Below are positions 18,648 to 27,159 of a stretch of DNA of 64,000 bases, in pieces. Both the position numbers and the translations under genes were made by a program. The first letter of the stretch is position 1. The number at the start of each line of letters is the position of its first letter. Origin of the DNA: Nesterenkonia halophila (lineage in GTDB: Bacteria; Actinomycetota; Actinomycetes; Actinomycetales; Micrococcaceae); the NCBI RefSeq assembly GCF_009467795.1, contig NZ_WIAX01000001.1, forward strand, positions 124,001-188,000, written 5' to 3'. The notes under the pieces are model-generated. The model made no database searches. It worked only from the letters and a program-made list of their open reading frames with translations, and was not told the origin of the DNA.

Positions 18648-19541
18648 TCAGCCCTGCGGCGGGCCGGAGGTCATCTGCTCCAGGCGCGAGATGCGTTCGT
18701 CCATCGGCGGGTGCGTGGAGAAGAGCTGCTTGGCCTTCGGGCCGAACGGATTGGCGATCATCATATGCGCATGGGCATCGTGCTTGGGGTCCTCGCGCAG
18801 CGGCTCGGCGTTGATGCCGCCGTGCAGCTTGCGCAGCGCCGAGGCCAGGGCCAGGGGGTCGCCGCTGAGCTCGGCGCCGTCGGCGTCGGCGTCGTACTCC
18901 CGGGTGCGGCTGATCGCCATCTGGATGAGGCTGGCTGCGATCGGCATCAGGATCACCGCGGCGATCGCCCCGATCAGCGCCAGCGGATTGCCGCCCTGGT
19001 TGTTGCCGCCGCGGCCGAAGCCGCCGCCGAAGAGCATGAAGAACTGGCTGATCGTGGTCAGGAAGCCGGCGACGGCGGCCGCGACTGAGGAGATCAGGAT
19101 GTCGCGGTTGTAGACGTGCATCAGCTCGTGTCCGGTGACCCCGCGCAGCTCCCGGGGGCTGAGCAGGTTCAGGATGCCCTCGGTGAAGCAGACGACGCCG
19201 TTCTCCGGATTGCGCCCGGTGGCGAAGGCGTTGGGCGTCGGCTGCGGGGCGATGAAGATCCGCGGGGCCGGCTGCTGGGCGCGTTCGGCGAGCTCCTCGA
19301 CCATCTCGTACAGCGCCGGCGCCTGCTCGCGGCTGACCGGATAGGCCTTCATCGCCCGCAGGGCGAGCTTGTCGGAGTTCCAGTAGGAGTACGCCACCGA
19401 GCCGACGCCGATGAGGCCGAAGATGAACAGGAAGCTGGGGCTGCTGGTGAAGTAGGCGAGCAGCGCTCCGATGAGCAGCAGCAGGGCGAAGAGGAAGGCC
19501 AGCAGGCCTGCCGTGCGGAGCCGTCCGTGGTGCTGATGCAT
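18648..19541 (-). CDS. htpX: HtpX-like M48 membrane zinc metalloprotease
   Basis: Membrane protein quality-control protease. The 297 residues have two N-terminal membrane segments (about 9-30 and 34-52), the zinc motif HELMH at 138-142, two more hydrophobic segments after it, and the third-ligand Glu region TREYDADADG. The C-terminus carries STHPPMDERISRLE, typical for HtpX. The ATG after AGGAGA is chosen; 49 upstream codons in frame lack family similarity. Position near yajQ echoes the mycobacterial order. Confidence 0.93.
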   Translation of the reverse strand: MHQHHGRLRTAGLLAFLFALLLLIGALLAYFTSSPSFLFIFGLIGVGSVAYSYWNSDKLALRAMKAYPVSREQAPALYEMVEELAERAQQPAPRIFIAPQPTPNAFATGRNPENGVVCFTEGILNLLSPRELRGVTGHELMHVYNRDILISSVAAAVAGFLTTISQFFMLFGGGFGRGGNNQGGNPLALIGAIAAVILMPIAASLIQMAISRTREYDADADGAELSGDPLALASALRKLHGGINAEPLREDPKHDAHAHMMIANPFGPKAKQLFSTHPPMDERISRLEQMTSGPPQG

Positions 19542-19925
19542 GCGCTCTCCTGTCCGATGACGTGCGGGGAGGGGCGCCGTCGTCGGGATCACCCCGTCGT
19601 CGTCCATGCTATCCGTCCGGGGCGCTCGTCCGCTCTCGGCGCGGGCCTCGACGGGAACATCCGTCAGCACCATGCTCAAGGACGACACTGGTTGATCATG
19701 CGGCGAGCAGGGCGCGTGTGAGTGATTCCACAGCGGCTGTCATGCGTGGGTGGAGGGCAGTTCACTCGGAGTTCACCTCCGCGTGTGACGCTCATGGGGC
19801 AAGGGATGCGCAGTGTTGTCCGTCGTGTCACCCACATCACCGAGTGTTCACCGGTGGATGAGCGGGCGGCGGAAGCTGCGTCCGGCAGAGGCCCGGAGGG
19901 TCTCGGCTCACGCTGAGGAGAATCG
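19542..19925. promoter_or_regulatory. divergent intergenic region with PHO-box-like repeats
   Basis: Gene-free 384 bp between htpX and the Na/Pi cotransporter. It holds tandem 11-nt direct repeats GTTCACTCGGA (19760-19770) and GTTCACCTCCG (19771-19781), plus a third unit GTTCACCGGTG (19846-19856). These match the PHO box pattern bound by PhoP in Streptomyces. The downstream phosphate transporter makes phosphate control plausible. On the minus strand TAGCAT near 19607 is a candidate htpX -10. Confidence 0.7.
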
Positions 19926-21161
19926 ATGTCCGCACCGGCCGCCGCGGCACCGGAGAAGGTCACCACCGGAGCTCACGAAGCTCCTGTCGCCCGTCCCATC
20001 ACCCCCTTCGAGCGCCTCGGCCTCTCCGGCCGGGCGCTCAGCATCGCCAACTGGCTCGGCGTCGTCGCCGCGGTCTACGTGCTGATCACCGCGGTCCACG
20101 TGATCGGCGACGGCTTCGGCATCGCCACCGGCGGGCACGCCGAGACGCTCTTCGACTTCGCCACCAATCCGCTGGTCGCCCTGATGGTCGGCGTCGCCGC
20201 CACAGTCCTGACGCAGTCCTCCTCGACGACGACCTCGGTCACCGTCGGGCTGGTCGCTGGCGGGCTGCCGCTGTCCATCGCGATCCCGGTCATCCTCGGC
20301 GCGAACCTGGGCACCACGCTGACCAACACGCTGGTCAGCCTCGGCATGGTCCGGGATCAGGCAGCTTTCCGCCGCGGCTTCGCCGCCGCGACGGTCCACG
20401 ACTTCTTCAACCTCCTCGCGGTGGCGATCTTCCTGCCGCTGGAGATGGCCTTCGGACTGCTGGAGCAGCTCGCCACTGCGCTGGCTGACCCGCTCTCCGG
20501 CACCGACGGCGGGCCGCTGGCGGCCATCTTCGGCGGCCTCGGCTCCGTCATCAAGGGGGCGACCACGCCGCTGGCCGAGGGCATCACCGCCTCGTTGGGC
20601 TGGCTGCCCCCGCTCTGGCAGGGCCTGGTGATGATCGGCGTCGCCGTCGCGCTCATCCTGCTGGTCATCAACCTCATCGGCCGACTGCTGAAGGTGCTGA
20701 TGGTCGGCAAGGCCCGCGCCGTGCTCCACGCGGCGATGGGCCGCGGGCCGCTGGCCGGCATCGGCTCCGGCGCGCTGATGACTGTCATGGTCCAGTCCTC
20801 GTCGACGTCGACGGCCCTGATGGTTCCGCTGGCCGGCTCCGGGACGCTGAGCCTGCGCCAGATCTACCCCTTCACCCTCGGGGCGAACATCGGCACGACG
20901 GTCACCGCGCTGATCTCGGCCTTCGCCTTCGACGGGCCGGAGGCGAGGGTGGCGCTGATCGCCGCGCTGGCCCACCTGCTGTTCAACGTGCTGGCCACTG
21001 CGCTGATCTTCGGCATCCCGGGGTTGCGCGATCTGCCGCTGCGCGCGGCGAGCCGCCTGGCCGACGTCGCCGCGGAGAAGAAGCTCTACGCCGCCGGCTG
21101 GGTGGTGGGCATCTTCCTGGTGCTGCCGCTGGGTCTGATCGCGGTGACGGCGATCGTCTGA
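19926..21161 (+). CDS. Na+/phosphate cotransporter (NptA/PNaS type)
   Basis: Imports inorganic phosphate using the sodium gradient. The 411-residue membrane protein has the duplicated hallmark QSSSTTTS (first repeat) and QSSSTSTA (second repeat), each followed by a GANLGTT or GANIGTT motif. About eight to nine membrane segments are visible, with a charged N-terminal tail of about 35 residues. GAGGAG precedes the ATG. Sodium coupling suits a salt-tolerant organism. PHO-box-like repeats lie 145-165 bp upstream. Confidence 0.92.
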   Translation: MSAPAAAAPEKVTTGAHEAPVARPITPFERLGLSGRALSIANWLGVVAAVYVLITAVHVIGDGFGIATGGHAETLFDFATNPLVALMVGVAATVLTQSSSTTTSVTVGLVAGGLPLSIAIPVILGANLGTTLTNTLVSLGMVRDQAAFRRGFAAATVHDFFNLLAVAIFLPLEMAFGLLEQLATALADPLSGTDGGPLAAIFGGLGSVIKGATTPLAEGITASLGWLPPLWQGLVMIGVAVALILLVINLIGRLLKVLMVGKARAVLHAAMGRGPLAGIGSGALMTVMVQSSSTSTALMVPLAGSGTLSLRQIYPFTLGANIGTTVTALISAFAFDGPEARVALIAALAHLLFNVLATALIFGIPGLRDLPLRAASRLADVAAEKKLYAAGWVVGIFLVLPLGLIAVTAIV

Positions 21162-21195
21162 CCGGCACGACGTCGGCGAGGCGCCGGCACGGGGC

Positions 21196-21252
21196 CGACA
21201 CGACAGCGGCGCCCCCGCTCCACTGCGGAGCGGGGGCGCCGCTGTCGTGTCG
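21196..21252. terminator. bidirectional terminator
   Basis: A perfect 26-bp stem (21196-21221 with 21227-21252) with a 5-nt ACTGC loop, between the convergent Na/Pi cotransporter and yajQ genes. Confidence 0.85.
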
Positions 21253-21291
21253 CCGCCCGGAGGTCGGCCCGGTCGCAGACTCGGCCGCGGG

Positions 21292-21780
21292 TCAGCGCAT
21301 GTTGATGAACTGCAGGGCGGCGTCGTCGAAGTCCTTCAGCAGGGTGATGACATCCTGCAGGTCGTCGCGGGACTTGGAGGTCACGCGCAGCTCGTCGCCC
21401 TGGATGGTGGCCTTGACCGATTTCGGGCCCTCGTCGCGGATGATCTTGGTGATCTTCTTCGCGGTGGGCTGGTCGATGCCCTCCTTGATGGCGCCCTCGA
21501 TCCGGTACTCCTTGCCGGAGGCGTAGGGCTCGCCGGCGTCGAAGGACTTCAGCGAGATGCCGCGCTTGATCAGCTTGGAGTCGAAGACGTCCTTGGCCGC
21601 CTTCGCCCGCTCCTCGGCCTCGGCGCGGATGAGGATCTTCTCGCCGGAGTAGTCGATCCCCGCGCCGGTCCCGCGGAAGTCGTAGCGCTGCGAGATCTCC
21701 TTCTGCGCCTGGTGGAGCGCGTTGGAGACCTCCTGCTTGTCCACCTGGGAGACGATGTCGAAGCTGGATTCCTTGGCCAT
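21292..21780 (-). CDS. yajQ: YajQ-family nucleotide-binding protein
   Basis: A 162-residue UPF0234/YajQ protein with [18 protein letters not shown] at the start, [16 protein letters not shown], and the C-terminal [13 protein letters not shown]. Some members bind cyclic di-GMP; the role here is unknown. The ATG lies 6 nt after AGGAGG. A TAGACT box on the minus strand (21822-21827) is the likely -10, giving a leader of about 35 nt. Confidence 0.93.
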   Translation of the reverse strand: MAKESSFDIVSQVDKQEVSNALHQAQKEISQRYDFRGTGAGIDYSGEKILIRAEAEERAKAAKDVFDSKLIKRGISLKSFDAGEPYASGKEYRIEGAIKEGIDQPTAKKITKIIRDEGPKSVKATIQGDELRVTSKSRDDLQDVITLLKDFDDAALQFINMR

Positions 21781-21868
21781 GAGCGTCCTCCTGCTCGAGA
21801 CGGTGTCGTGAGTCGTCGTCGAGTCTATCGGCCGCCGTCATATCGGCCCGGGGTCCACCGGGCCGCCC

Positions 21869-22126
21869 TACAATGCTCAGTGAAGACATGAACATTTCGT
21901 TGGCCGGCGCGGCTCCGCGGCGTCCGACGACGGCCATGTCAACCACGCAGCGTGCATGCGAAGCCTCGCGCCCCGCCTCGGGGCACCGCTGCGGACCTGC
22001 TCTGCACCGGCCAGGCGCCCCGAGCCCGCGACGGGCCGCGGGCGGCGCCGCGCCGGCGGGTCCGCACCGGGGAGTCCGCGGCTCGCCGGAGCGGGCCCTC
22101 CGACCGACCCAGGAAGGAGAGGCCGC
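21869..22126 (+). promoter_or_regulatory. promoter and about 245-nt leader of the MetE-like gene
   Basis: TACAAT (21869-21874) is a good -10 box and would start a transcript near 21881. The leader is very GC-rich with several possible hairpins, for example GCCCCG-CCT-CGGGGC near 21985. I could not fit SAM, SAH or cobalamin riboswitch consensus sequences. An in-frame ATG at 21888 opens a 116-codon frame that overlaps the MetE-like gene and is not convincing. The rest of the 346-bp gap (from 21781) holds the yajQ promoter. Confidence 0.4.
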
Positions 22127-23395
22127 ATGCCTCACGCCAGCACCCACACCAGCACTCCCGTCGGCACTCTGCAGGACCCGGCGCGACAGATCCTCGTCTC
22201 CCACGCCGGCTCGCTGCCGCGCACCGAGGAGCTGATCGCCGCCAACGCCGCCCGCGAGTTCGCCGCAGACGGACTGACGCTGCAGCGCACCCCGGAGTTC
22301 GACCGCCAGCTCTCCGCGGCGGTCGTCGACCTCGTCGTCCGGCAGAAGGCCGCCGGGGTGACCGTTCCCGGCGACGGCGAGTACGGCAAGGCGATGTCCT
22401 CGGCAGTGGACTACGGGGCCTGGTGGTCCTACATCTTCCAGCGCGTCTCCGGCCTGGAGGTCACCGGAGAGGACATCTTCAGCCAGCCGCATGTGGAGTC
22501 AGCCCCCGGCGACGTGCGGCTGACCAGCTTCCCGAACCGTCGCGACTGGACGGCCTTCCACGACGCCTACAGCGATCCGGAGGGCGGCATCGGCACCGGC
22601 TCGCATGCGACGCCGTTCCCGGCCACCACCGGCCCGCTGGCCTACACCGGCCACGAGGCGATCGCCTCCGACGTCGCGAACCTGCGCCGCGCCCTCGACG
22701 CGACCGGTCTGGAGACCGGCTTCATGACCTCGCTCTCGCCGGGCTCGGCCGCCCGCATCGCCGACCGCCACTACAGCGACGAGAAGGAGCATCTCTTCGC
22801 CTGGGCCGAGGTCATGCGCGAGGAGTACCGGGCCATCACCGACGCCGGGCTCATCGTGCAGATCGACGACCCCTCCATCGCGGAGAACTGGGACCAGATC
22901 TCGCCGGAGCCCAGCGTGGAGGACTACAGGGCCTTCACCCAGCTGCGCATCGACGCGCTGAACCACGCCCTCCGCGGACTGCCGCAGGAGCAGATCCGCT
23001 TCCACCTGTGCTGGGGCTCCTGGCACGGTCCGCACACCACCGACATCGAGTTCCGGCACATCGTCGACCTCATGCTGCAGATCGATGCGACGTACTACTC
23101 CTTCGAGGCGGCCAACGTCCGCCACGAGCACGAGTACACCGTCTGGGACGACGTCGAGCTGCCGGCGGGCAAGGTGATCGTGCCGGGCGTCGTCTCGCAT
23201 GCGACGAACGTGGTCGAGCATCCGGAGCTCGTCGCCCAGCGGATCGAGCGCTTCGCCGAGCGGGTGGGCCGGGAGAACGTCATCGCCTCGACGGACTGCG
23301 GCCTGGGCGGGCGCCTCCACCCGCAGATCGCCGAGGCCAAGCTGCGCAGCCTCGCCGAGGGCGCGGAGATCGCCACGCGGCGGCTCTTCGGCTGA
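22127..23395 (+). CDS. MetE C-terminal-domain-like methyltransferase
   Basis: A 422-residue single-domain relative of cobalamin-independent methionine synthase. It has the barrel pattern with LVSHAGSLPRTEEL, DGEYGK, LCWGSWHGPH, YYSFEAANVRHEHE and the terminal ASTDCGLGGRLHP, supplying the zinc-ligand-type residues His, Glu and Cys. Members of this group act on small thiols or alkyl substrates; many are annotated as epoxyalkane:coenzyme M transferase-like, and methionine synthesis itself is not established. AGGAAGGAG precedes the ATG. It converges with a MocR-type regulator that may control it. Confidence 0.75.
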   Translation: MPHASTHTSTPVGTLQDPARQILVSHAGSLPRTEELIAANAAREFAADGLTLQRTPEFDRQLSAAVVDLVVRQKAAGVTVPGDGEYGKAMSSAVDYGAWWSYIFQRVSGLEVTGEDIFSQPHVESAPGDVRLTSFPNRRDWTAFHDAYSDPEGGIGTGSHATPFPATTGPLAYTGHEAIASDVANLRRALDATGLETGFMTSLSPGSAARIADRHYSDEKEHLFAWAEVMREEYRAITDAGLIVQIDDPSIAENWDQISPEPSVEDYRAFTQLRIDALNHALRGLPQEQIRFHLCWGSWHGPHTTDIEFRHIVDLMLQIDATYYSFEAANVRHEHEYTVWDDVELPAGKVIVPGVVSHATNVVEHPELVAQRIERFAERVGRENVIASTDCGLGGRLHPQIAEAKLRSLAEGAEIATRRLFG

Positions 23396-23431
23396 GCACG
23401 GCCCGGCGGGCGGCCGGGCCCCGGCGCCGGC

Positions 23432-24856
23432 TCAGACGAAGGTGGCGTCCTCCAGCGAGCCGTGGGTCGCTCCGGCGACGGTGGCGGCCAGCTCGTCGAG
23501 CCGCGCCGGGTCCTCGGGCAGCTGCGCCGTCGACAGCCGCAGCAGCCCGGTCGGCCGCGGGGCGACCACGCAGGAGCTTCCGACGTCGACGACGATCCCG
23601 CGGGCCCCGAGCGCCAGGGCCGCGGACTGCTCGTCGTCGACCTCGACCCAGACCGCCCAGCTTCCCGGCCCGGAGCGGGCGGTCAGCCCGGCGGCGGCGA
23701 AGCGCTCCACGGCGAGCTCGCGACGGGCGGCGTAGTGCTTCCGCGCCGAGACGAGCCGGTGTGCGACCACCGGGTCGCGCAGCTGGTGGGCCAGCGCATG
23801 CTGCAGGATGCGGCTGGTGGATGCCACTCCGCCCGAGCGGCGCGCGATGCACCGGCGGATCAGCTGCGCGTCGCCGGCGAGCACGGAGCTGCGCAGGTCC
23901 ATGCCGAAGGCGCGCTCGAAGCCGATCACCCGCAGCGTCCGGTGCGGGAAGAGGGCCTCCAGCGACGGCACGGCCTCGCCGTCCTCGGCCAGCGGGCCCA
24001 GCGGGTCGTCCTCGATGATCGTGACCTCGCCGGCAGCGGCCAGCAGCGGCTCCAGCGCCATGGCACGCTCGGCGGTGAGTCGGTGGCGGTCGGAGAACGC
24101 CCCGGAGGGGGAGAGGACGACGGCGACCGCGCCCTGCTCCAGCGCCGCGGACAGCGCCTCCGGCCGCGGACCCTGCTCGTCGACGGCGACGCCGACCGGG
24201 GCGAGGCCCAGGCCGCGCAGCACGCCGAGATAGCCCGGCGAGGCCGGTTCCTCGACGGCAATCACGGGCTCGGCGCCCGCGGCGGTGCGCAGCCCGACGC
24301 CGGCCTCGGCGGCGTGCTCGGCGCTGGCGGCCCCGGCGGCGACGTCGACGGCGGCCCGGGTGGCCAGCCACAGGGCCTCGGTGCCGGAGCTGACCGCGGC
24401 ATAGCTCCGCGGCTGGTCGGGCAGACGCTCCGCCAGCTGCTCGGCCAGCTGCTCGACGACGTGCTCGCGGCTCCAGGCGTGGATGCCCGGCTGGTGGACC
24501 GCCTGGGCCAGCGCATCCTCCAGCGGCGGGACGAGCCGCGGATCCGGGCTGTGGCGCAGCAGGTCCACGGCGTGCCATCCGGGGAAGTTCTCCGCCGTCG
24601 GGCCATGGCCCTCGATGACGCGCGTGCCGCCGCGCCGGCGGGTCTCGACGAGCCCGCCCTCGCGCAGCAGCGCCCAGGCCTGGGCGATGGTGCCGACGCT
24701 GACGCCGACCTCGGTGGCGACGTCGCGGACCGTCGGCAGGCGCGTGCCGGCCTCCAGCGTGCCGTCGACGATGAGCTCGCGCACCTGTTCGGCGATCCCC
24801 GCCGGGCTGTGCTCGGTCAGCGAACGGGCGAGGGAGGCGGCGTCGACGTCGGCCAC
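23432..24856 (-). CDS. MocR-type regulator (GntR HTH fused to aminotransferase-like domain)
   Basis: A 474-residue fusion. The N-terminal GntR winged helix (about 10-75: IAEQVRELIVDGTLEAG, LPTVRDVATEVGVSVGT) is followed by a class I/II aminotransferase fold. At the usual PLP-lysine site, where actinobacterial MocR proteins read SFSKSHGPDLR, this protein reads GFERAFGMDLR, so the Lys is an Arg. PLP Schiff-base formation is therefore doubtful. The GTG follows AGGAG; TAGGCT (near 24900, minus strand) is a plausible -10. It converges with the MetE-like gene (36 bp between stops). Confidence 0.85.
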   Translation of the reverse strand: MADVDAASLARSLTEHSPAGIAEQVRELIVDGTLEAGTRLPTVRDVATEVGVSVGTIAQAWALLREGGLVETRRRGGTRVIEGHGPTAENFPGWHAVDLLRHSPDPRLVPPLEDALAQAVHQPGIHAWSREHVVEQLAEQLAERLPDQPRSYAAVSSGTEALWLATRAAVDVAAGAASAEHAAEAGVGLRTAAGAEPVIAVEEPASPGYLGVLRGLGLAPVGVAVDEQGPRPEALSAALEQGAVAVVLSPSGAFSDRHRLTAERAMALEPLLAAAGEVTIIEDDPLGPLAEDGEAVPSLEALFPHRTLRVIGFERAFGMDLRSSVLAGDAQLIRRCIARRSGGVASTSRILQHALAHQLRDPVVAHRLVSARKHYAARRELAVERFAAAGLTARSGPGSWAVWVEVDDEQSAALALGARGIVVDVGSSCVVAPRPTGLLRLSTAQLPEDPARLDELAATVAGATHGSLEDATFV

Positions 24857-25027
24857 GGGAGCTCCTGGAGATGGCGGGGGCGCGGAGGGCTGCGCGTCCA
24901 GCCTACTGCGCGCTGCTGCGCGGGCGCAGGCGCGACCGAGCCCGGTGCTGAGCCCGGTGCCTGACCGGGTGCCGAGCCCGCCCGCGGCGGAGCTCGGGCG
25001 GGTGAGCAGACGCACACCCGGCGCCGA

Positions 25028-25058
25028 TTGGCAGGAGTCCCGGATCGTCGGCTAAAGT
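25028..25058 (+). promoter_or_regulatory. tRNA-Tyr promoter
   Basis: -35-like TTGGCA (25028-25033) and -10-like TAAAGT (25053-25058), 19 bp apart, about 40 bp upstream of the tRNA. Confidence 0.5.
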
Positions 25059-25099
25059 GGTGGGGTGCTCGGCCGGGCAGGCCCGATCGAGGACAGCAG

Positions 25100-25181
25100 G
25101 GCAGATTACCCGAGCGGCCAAAGGGGGCTGACTGTAAATCAGCTGGCATTGCCTTCGTGGGTTCGAATCCCTCATCTGCCA
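25100..25181 (+). tRNA. tRNA-Tyr (GTA)
   Basis: An 82-nt class II tRNA with a long variable arm. Acceptor strands GGCAGAT and ATCTGCC pair fully, the T-loop GTTCGAATC is intact, and the anticodon GTA is at 25134-25136. The 3' CCA is not encoded (ACCC follows). Confidence 0.95.
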
Positions 25182-25190
25182 CCCCTGAGA

Positions 25191-25224
25191 CGAAGGGCCC
25201 GGACCGGATGGTCCGGGCCCTTCG
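25191..25224 (+). terminator. terminator of tRNA-Tyr
   Basis: A perfect 15-bp stem (CGAAGGGCCCGGACC and its complement) with loop GGAT, starting 10 bp after the tRNA. Confidence 0.75.
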
Positions 25225-25367
25225 TCGTGCATGCGGCGGCCTCGTCGCCGGGCCTCCTCGCGAGCTTCTCGCAGGGCCCGTCGCGGGCTTCATCCAGCCG
25301 GTCCCCACCCTGATTCCAGGGAGCTTTCGCCGGTCGCTTAAGCGCCCACAGCGCCGTCGTGGTCGCG

Positions 25368-25373
25368 TAAGGT
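25368..25373 (+). promoter_or_regulatory. leaderless -10 box of thioredoxin gene
   Basis: TAAGGT lies 7 nt before the ATG; no ribosome site intervenes. Confidence 0.5.
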
Positions 25374-25380
25374 GGCCGCC

Positions 25381-25833
25381 ATGGCTACCACCGAACTGAC
25401 CACGGCAGGCTTCCAGCAGTCGCTGGAGGACAACGAGATCCTGCTGATCGATTTCTGGGCCGACTGGTGCGGTCCGTGCAAGCAGTTCGCCCCCGTCTAC
25501 GAGGAAGTCTCCGAGCAGCACCCGGACGTGACCTTCGGCAAGGTCGACACCGAGGCCGAGCAGGAGCTCGCGGCGGCGGCGAACATCACCTCCATCCCGA
25601 CGTTGATGGCGTTCCGCGAGAAGGTCCTGGTGTTCTCCCAGGCCGGCGCGCTGAACGCCGAGCAGCTCAACGAGGTCATCACGGCGGTCAAGGGCCTGGA
25701 CATGGAGGAGGTCCATCGCCAGATCGCCGAGGACGAGGCCGAGGCCGCGCAGAACTCCGAGGAGTCTGACGAGGAGTCCGGCGAGGCTGCGGAGGGCTCC
25801 GAGGGCTCCGGCGAGGACTCCGTCCGGAGCTGA
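25381..25833 (+). CDS. thioredoxin with acidic C-terminal tail
   Basis: Thiol-disulfide reductant. The 150-residue protein has the redox motif WCGPC (C30, C33) and the cis-Pro region ITSIPTLMAF. The thioredoxin fold ends near residue 112; the remaining roughly 35 residues form a Glu/Ser/Gly-rich acidic tail not found in ordinary 105-110-residue thioredoxins. The ATG after TAAGGT is preferred over an in-frame GTG three codons upstream, which would lie inside the promoter. Confidence 0.92.
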   Translation: MATTELTTAGFQQSLEDNEILLIDFWADWCGPCKQFAPVYEEVSEQHPDVTFGKVDTEAEQELAAAANITSIPTLMAFREKVLVFSQAGALNAEQLNEVITAVKGLDMEEVHRQIAEDEAEAAQNSEESDEESGEAAEGSEGSGEDSVRS

Positions 25834-25853
25834 GCCTCCCCGCCCCGACGCAT

Positions 25854-25920
25854 CGAGCGGGGGATCCATGGCTGCTGTCGGCGCCGATCCGGCGCACAGC
25901 CGCAGTGGATCCCCCGCTCG
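25854..25920. terminator. bidirectional terminator with large loop
   Basis: A perfect 15-bp stem (CGAGCGGGGGATCCA at 25854-25868 with 25906-25920) encloses an inner stem GGCTG/CAGCC. It separates the convergent thioredoxin and DNA glycosylase genes. Confidence 0.75.
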
Positions 25921-25938
25921 ACGTGTGTGGGGCGGAGG

Positions 25939-27021
25939 TCAGCGGCGGCGGTGATCCTCCGGGGCGAGCATCGGCCCGCGCCGCTGGTGCTGGAAGCCGC
26001 TGAGTCCGATCAGCCGCACCACGCGCTGCCGGTGCCCGCGCCAGGGCTCGAGCAGCGCGAGCATCCCGGCGTCGTCGGCGCGTCGCCCGCTCAGCGCCTC
26101 GCCGACGCGATGGGCCAGGTGATAGTCGCCGACGGCGACCAGGTCCGCCGCGCCGTGACTGCGCTGCAGCGTCTCCGCCGCCGTCCACGCGCCGATCCCG
26201 CGGATCGCCGTCAGCCGATCGGCCAGCTCGGCGGCCGCGTCGACGTCGGCGGGCCCGACGGCGCCCAGTCGCCGCAGCGCGCTCGCCCGCTCGGCCACCC
26301 GCTGGACCGTCGCCGCCAGCGGCGGCTGCACCCCCAACCGGTGCCAAGTCCAGGAGGGGATGCCGCGCAGCTGCGTCGGCGTTGGAGGCAGCAGCATCCC
26401 CCGGGGCGCCGGGCCCGGCGGGTGCTCGCCGACGGCGCGCAGCAGCTCGCGCCAGGAGCGACGGGCTTCATCATGGGTGACCTTCTGCTCCAGCACCACG
26501 GTGACCAGCTGCTCGACCATCCGGCCGGTCGCCGGAAGCCGAACGCCCGGATGCCGACGACGCACCCGCGCAAGCGCCGCCGACTGCTCGTCGCCGCGGG
26601 CGTCGAGCAGCCTCTCGCACGCGGTCCAGTCGTCGGCGGCGCCCAGCAGCGTCGCCGCCTCCGCGACGGCCGTCCCGGCGGCCGCGCCGTCGTCGTCCGG
26701 CGCGGCGGTCCAGGCCCGGACCCGCACGTGAGAGGCGTCGAGCTGGTCGAGGCGCAGCAGGACCGGGACCGGCTCCTCGTCGGCGGGGGCCGGGGCGCCG
26801 TCCGGCCGCCGGAGATCCTGTCGGAACGCCAGCCAGGCGCCGGCTCCGGGGGTGCCGGACGGCCCGCCAACGGCGCCGCCGCCGAGCGGCCCGCCGTCGA
26901 TCTGCAGCGCCGGATCGGCCCGGCCGCGCTGCAGCACGCCCAGGGTCCGGGGCAGGTCGAGGACGCCGCCGACGTCGACGATGCGCTCGGCCCGGGGAAC
27001 GTGAGCGGGGGAGTGGTCCAC
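25939..27021 (-). CDS. DNA-3-methyladenine glycosylase II-like protein
   Basis: Predicted base-excision repair enzyme removing alkylated purines. The 360-residue protein shows a HhH-GPD domain in its C-terminal half: hairpin LTAIRGIGAWTAAE and catalytic Asp in AVGDYHLAHRVGEAL. The N-terminal half is AlkA-like but has no Cys-based Ada motifs. A GTG start at residue 21 of the longest frame is chosen because it has TGGGAT 6 nt upstream and no better ribosome site is seen; this start is uncertain. It is divergent from cbs. Confidence 0.8.
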   Translation of the reverse strand: MDHSPAHVPRAERIVDVGGVLDLPRTLGVLQRGRADPALQIDGGPLGGGAVGGPSGTPGAGAWLAFRQDLRRPDGAPAPADEEPVPVLLRLDQLDASHVRVRAWTAAPDDDGAAAGTAVAEAATLLGAADDWTACERLLDARGDEQSAALARVRRRHPGVRLPATGRMVEQLVTVVLEQKVTHDEARRSWRELLRAVGEHPPGPAPRGMLLPPTPTQLRGIPSWTWHRLGVQPPLAATVQRVAERASALRRLGAVGPADVDAAAELADRLTAIRGIGAWTAAETLQRSHGAADLVAVGDYHLAHRVGEALSGRRADDAGMLALLEPWRGHRQRVVRLIGLSGFQHQRRGPMLAPEDHRRR

Positions 27022-27147
27022 CCGTCCATCCCACCACAGCCGGCGCGGTCCGACGGGTGCCGCAGGGGATCCTCGTCGCACGGCTGCTCTGTTTCTCCGT
27101 GAGTCCGCCGCGGGCGATCAGCCCGCGGCCCCGGAAGGCCCCGACGG

Positions 27148-27153
27148 TAGCCT
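27148..27153 (+). promoter_or_regulatory. leaderless -10 box of cbs
   Basis: TAGCCT is followed by GGGAGC and then ATG. The spacer is 6 nt and too close for a normal ribosome site. Confidence 0.5.
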
Positions 27154-27159
27154 GGGAGC

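Noticed and set aside
21881-22126. SAM or SAH riboswitch before the MetE-like gene
   Set aside because: I looked for the conserved words of SAM-I/IV and SAH classes by eye and did not find them in a consistent order; kept only as an unassigned leader.
21873-22235. 120-codon ORF upstream of and overlapping the MetE-like gene
   Set aside because: Low-complexity Arg/Pro/Ala translation, and it overlaps the better-supported gene in another frame.
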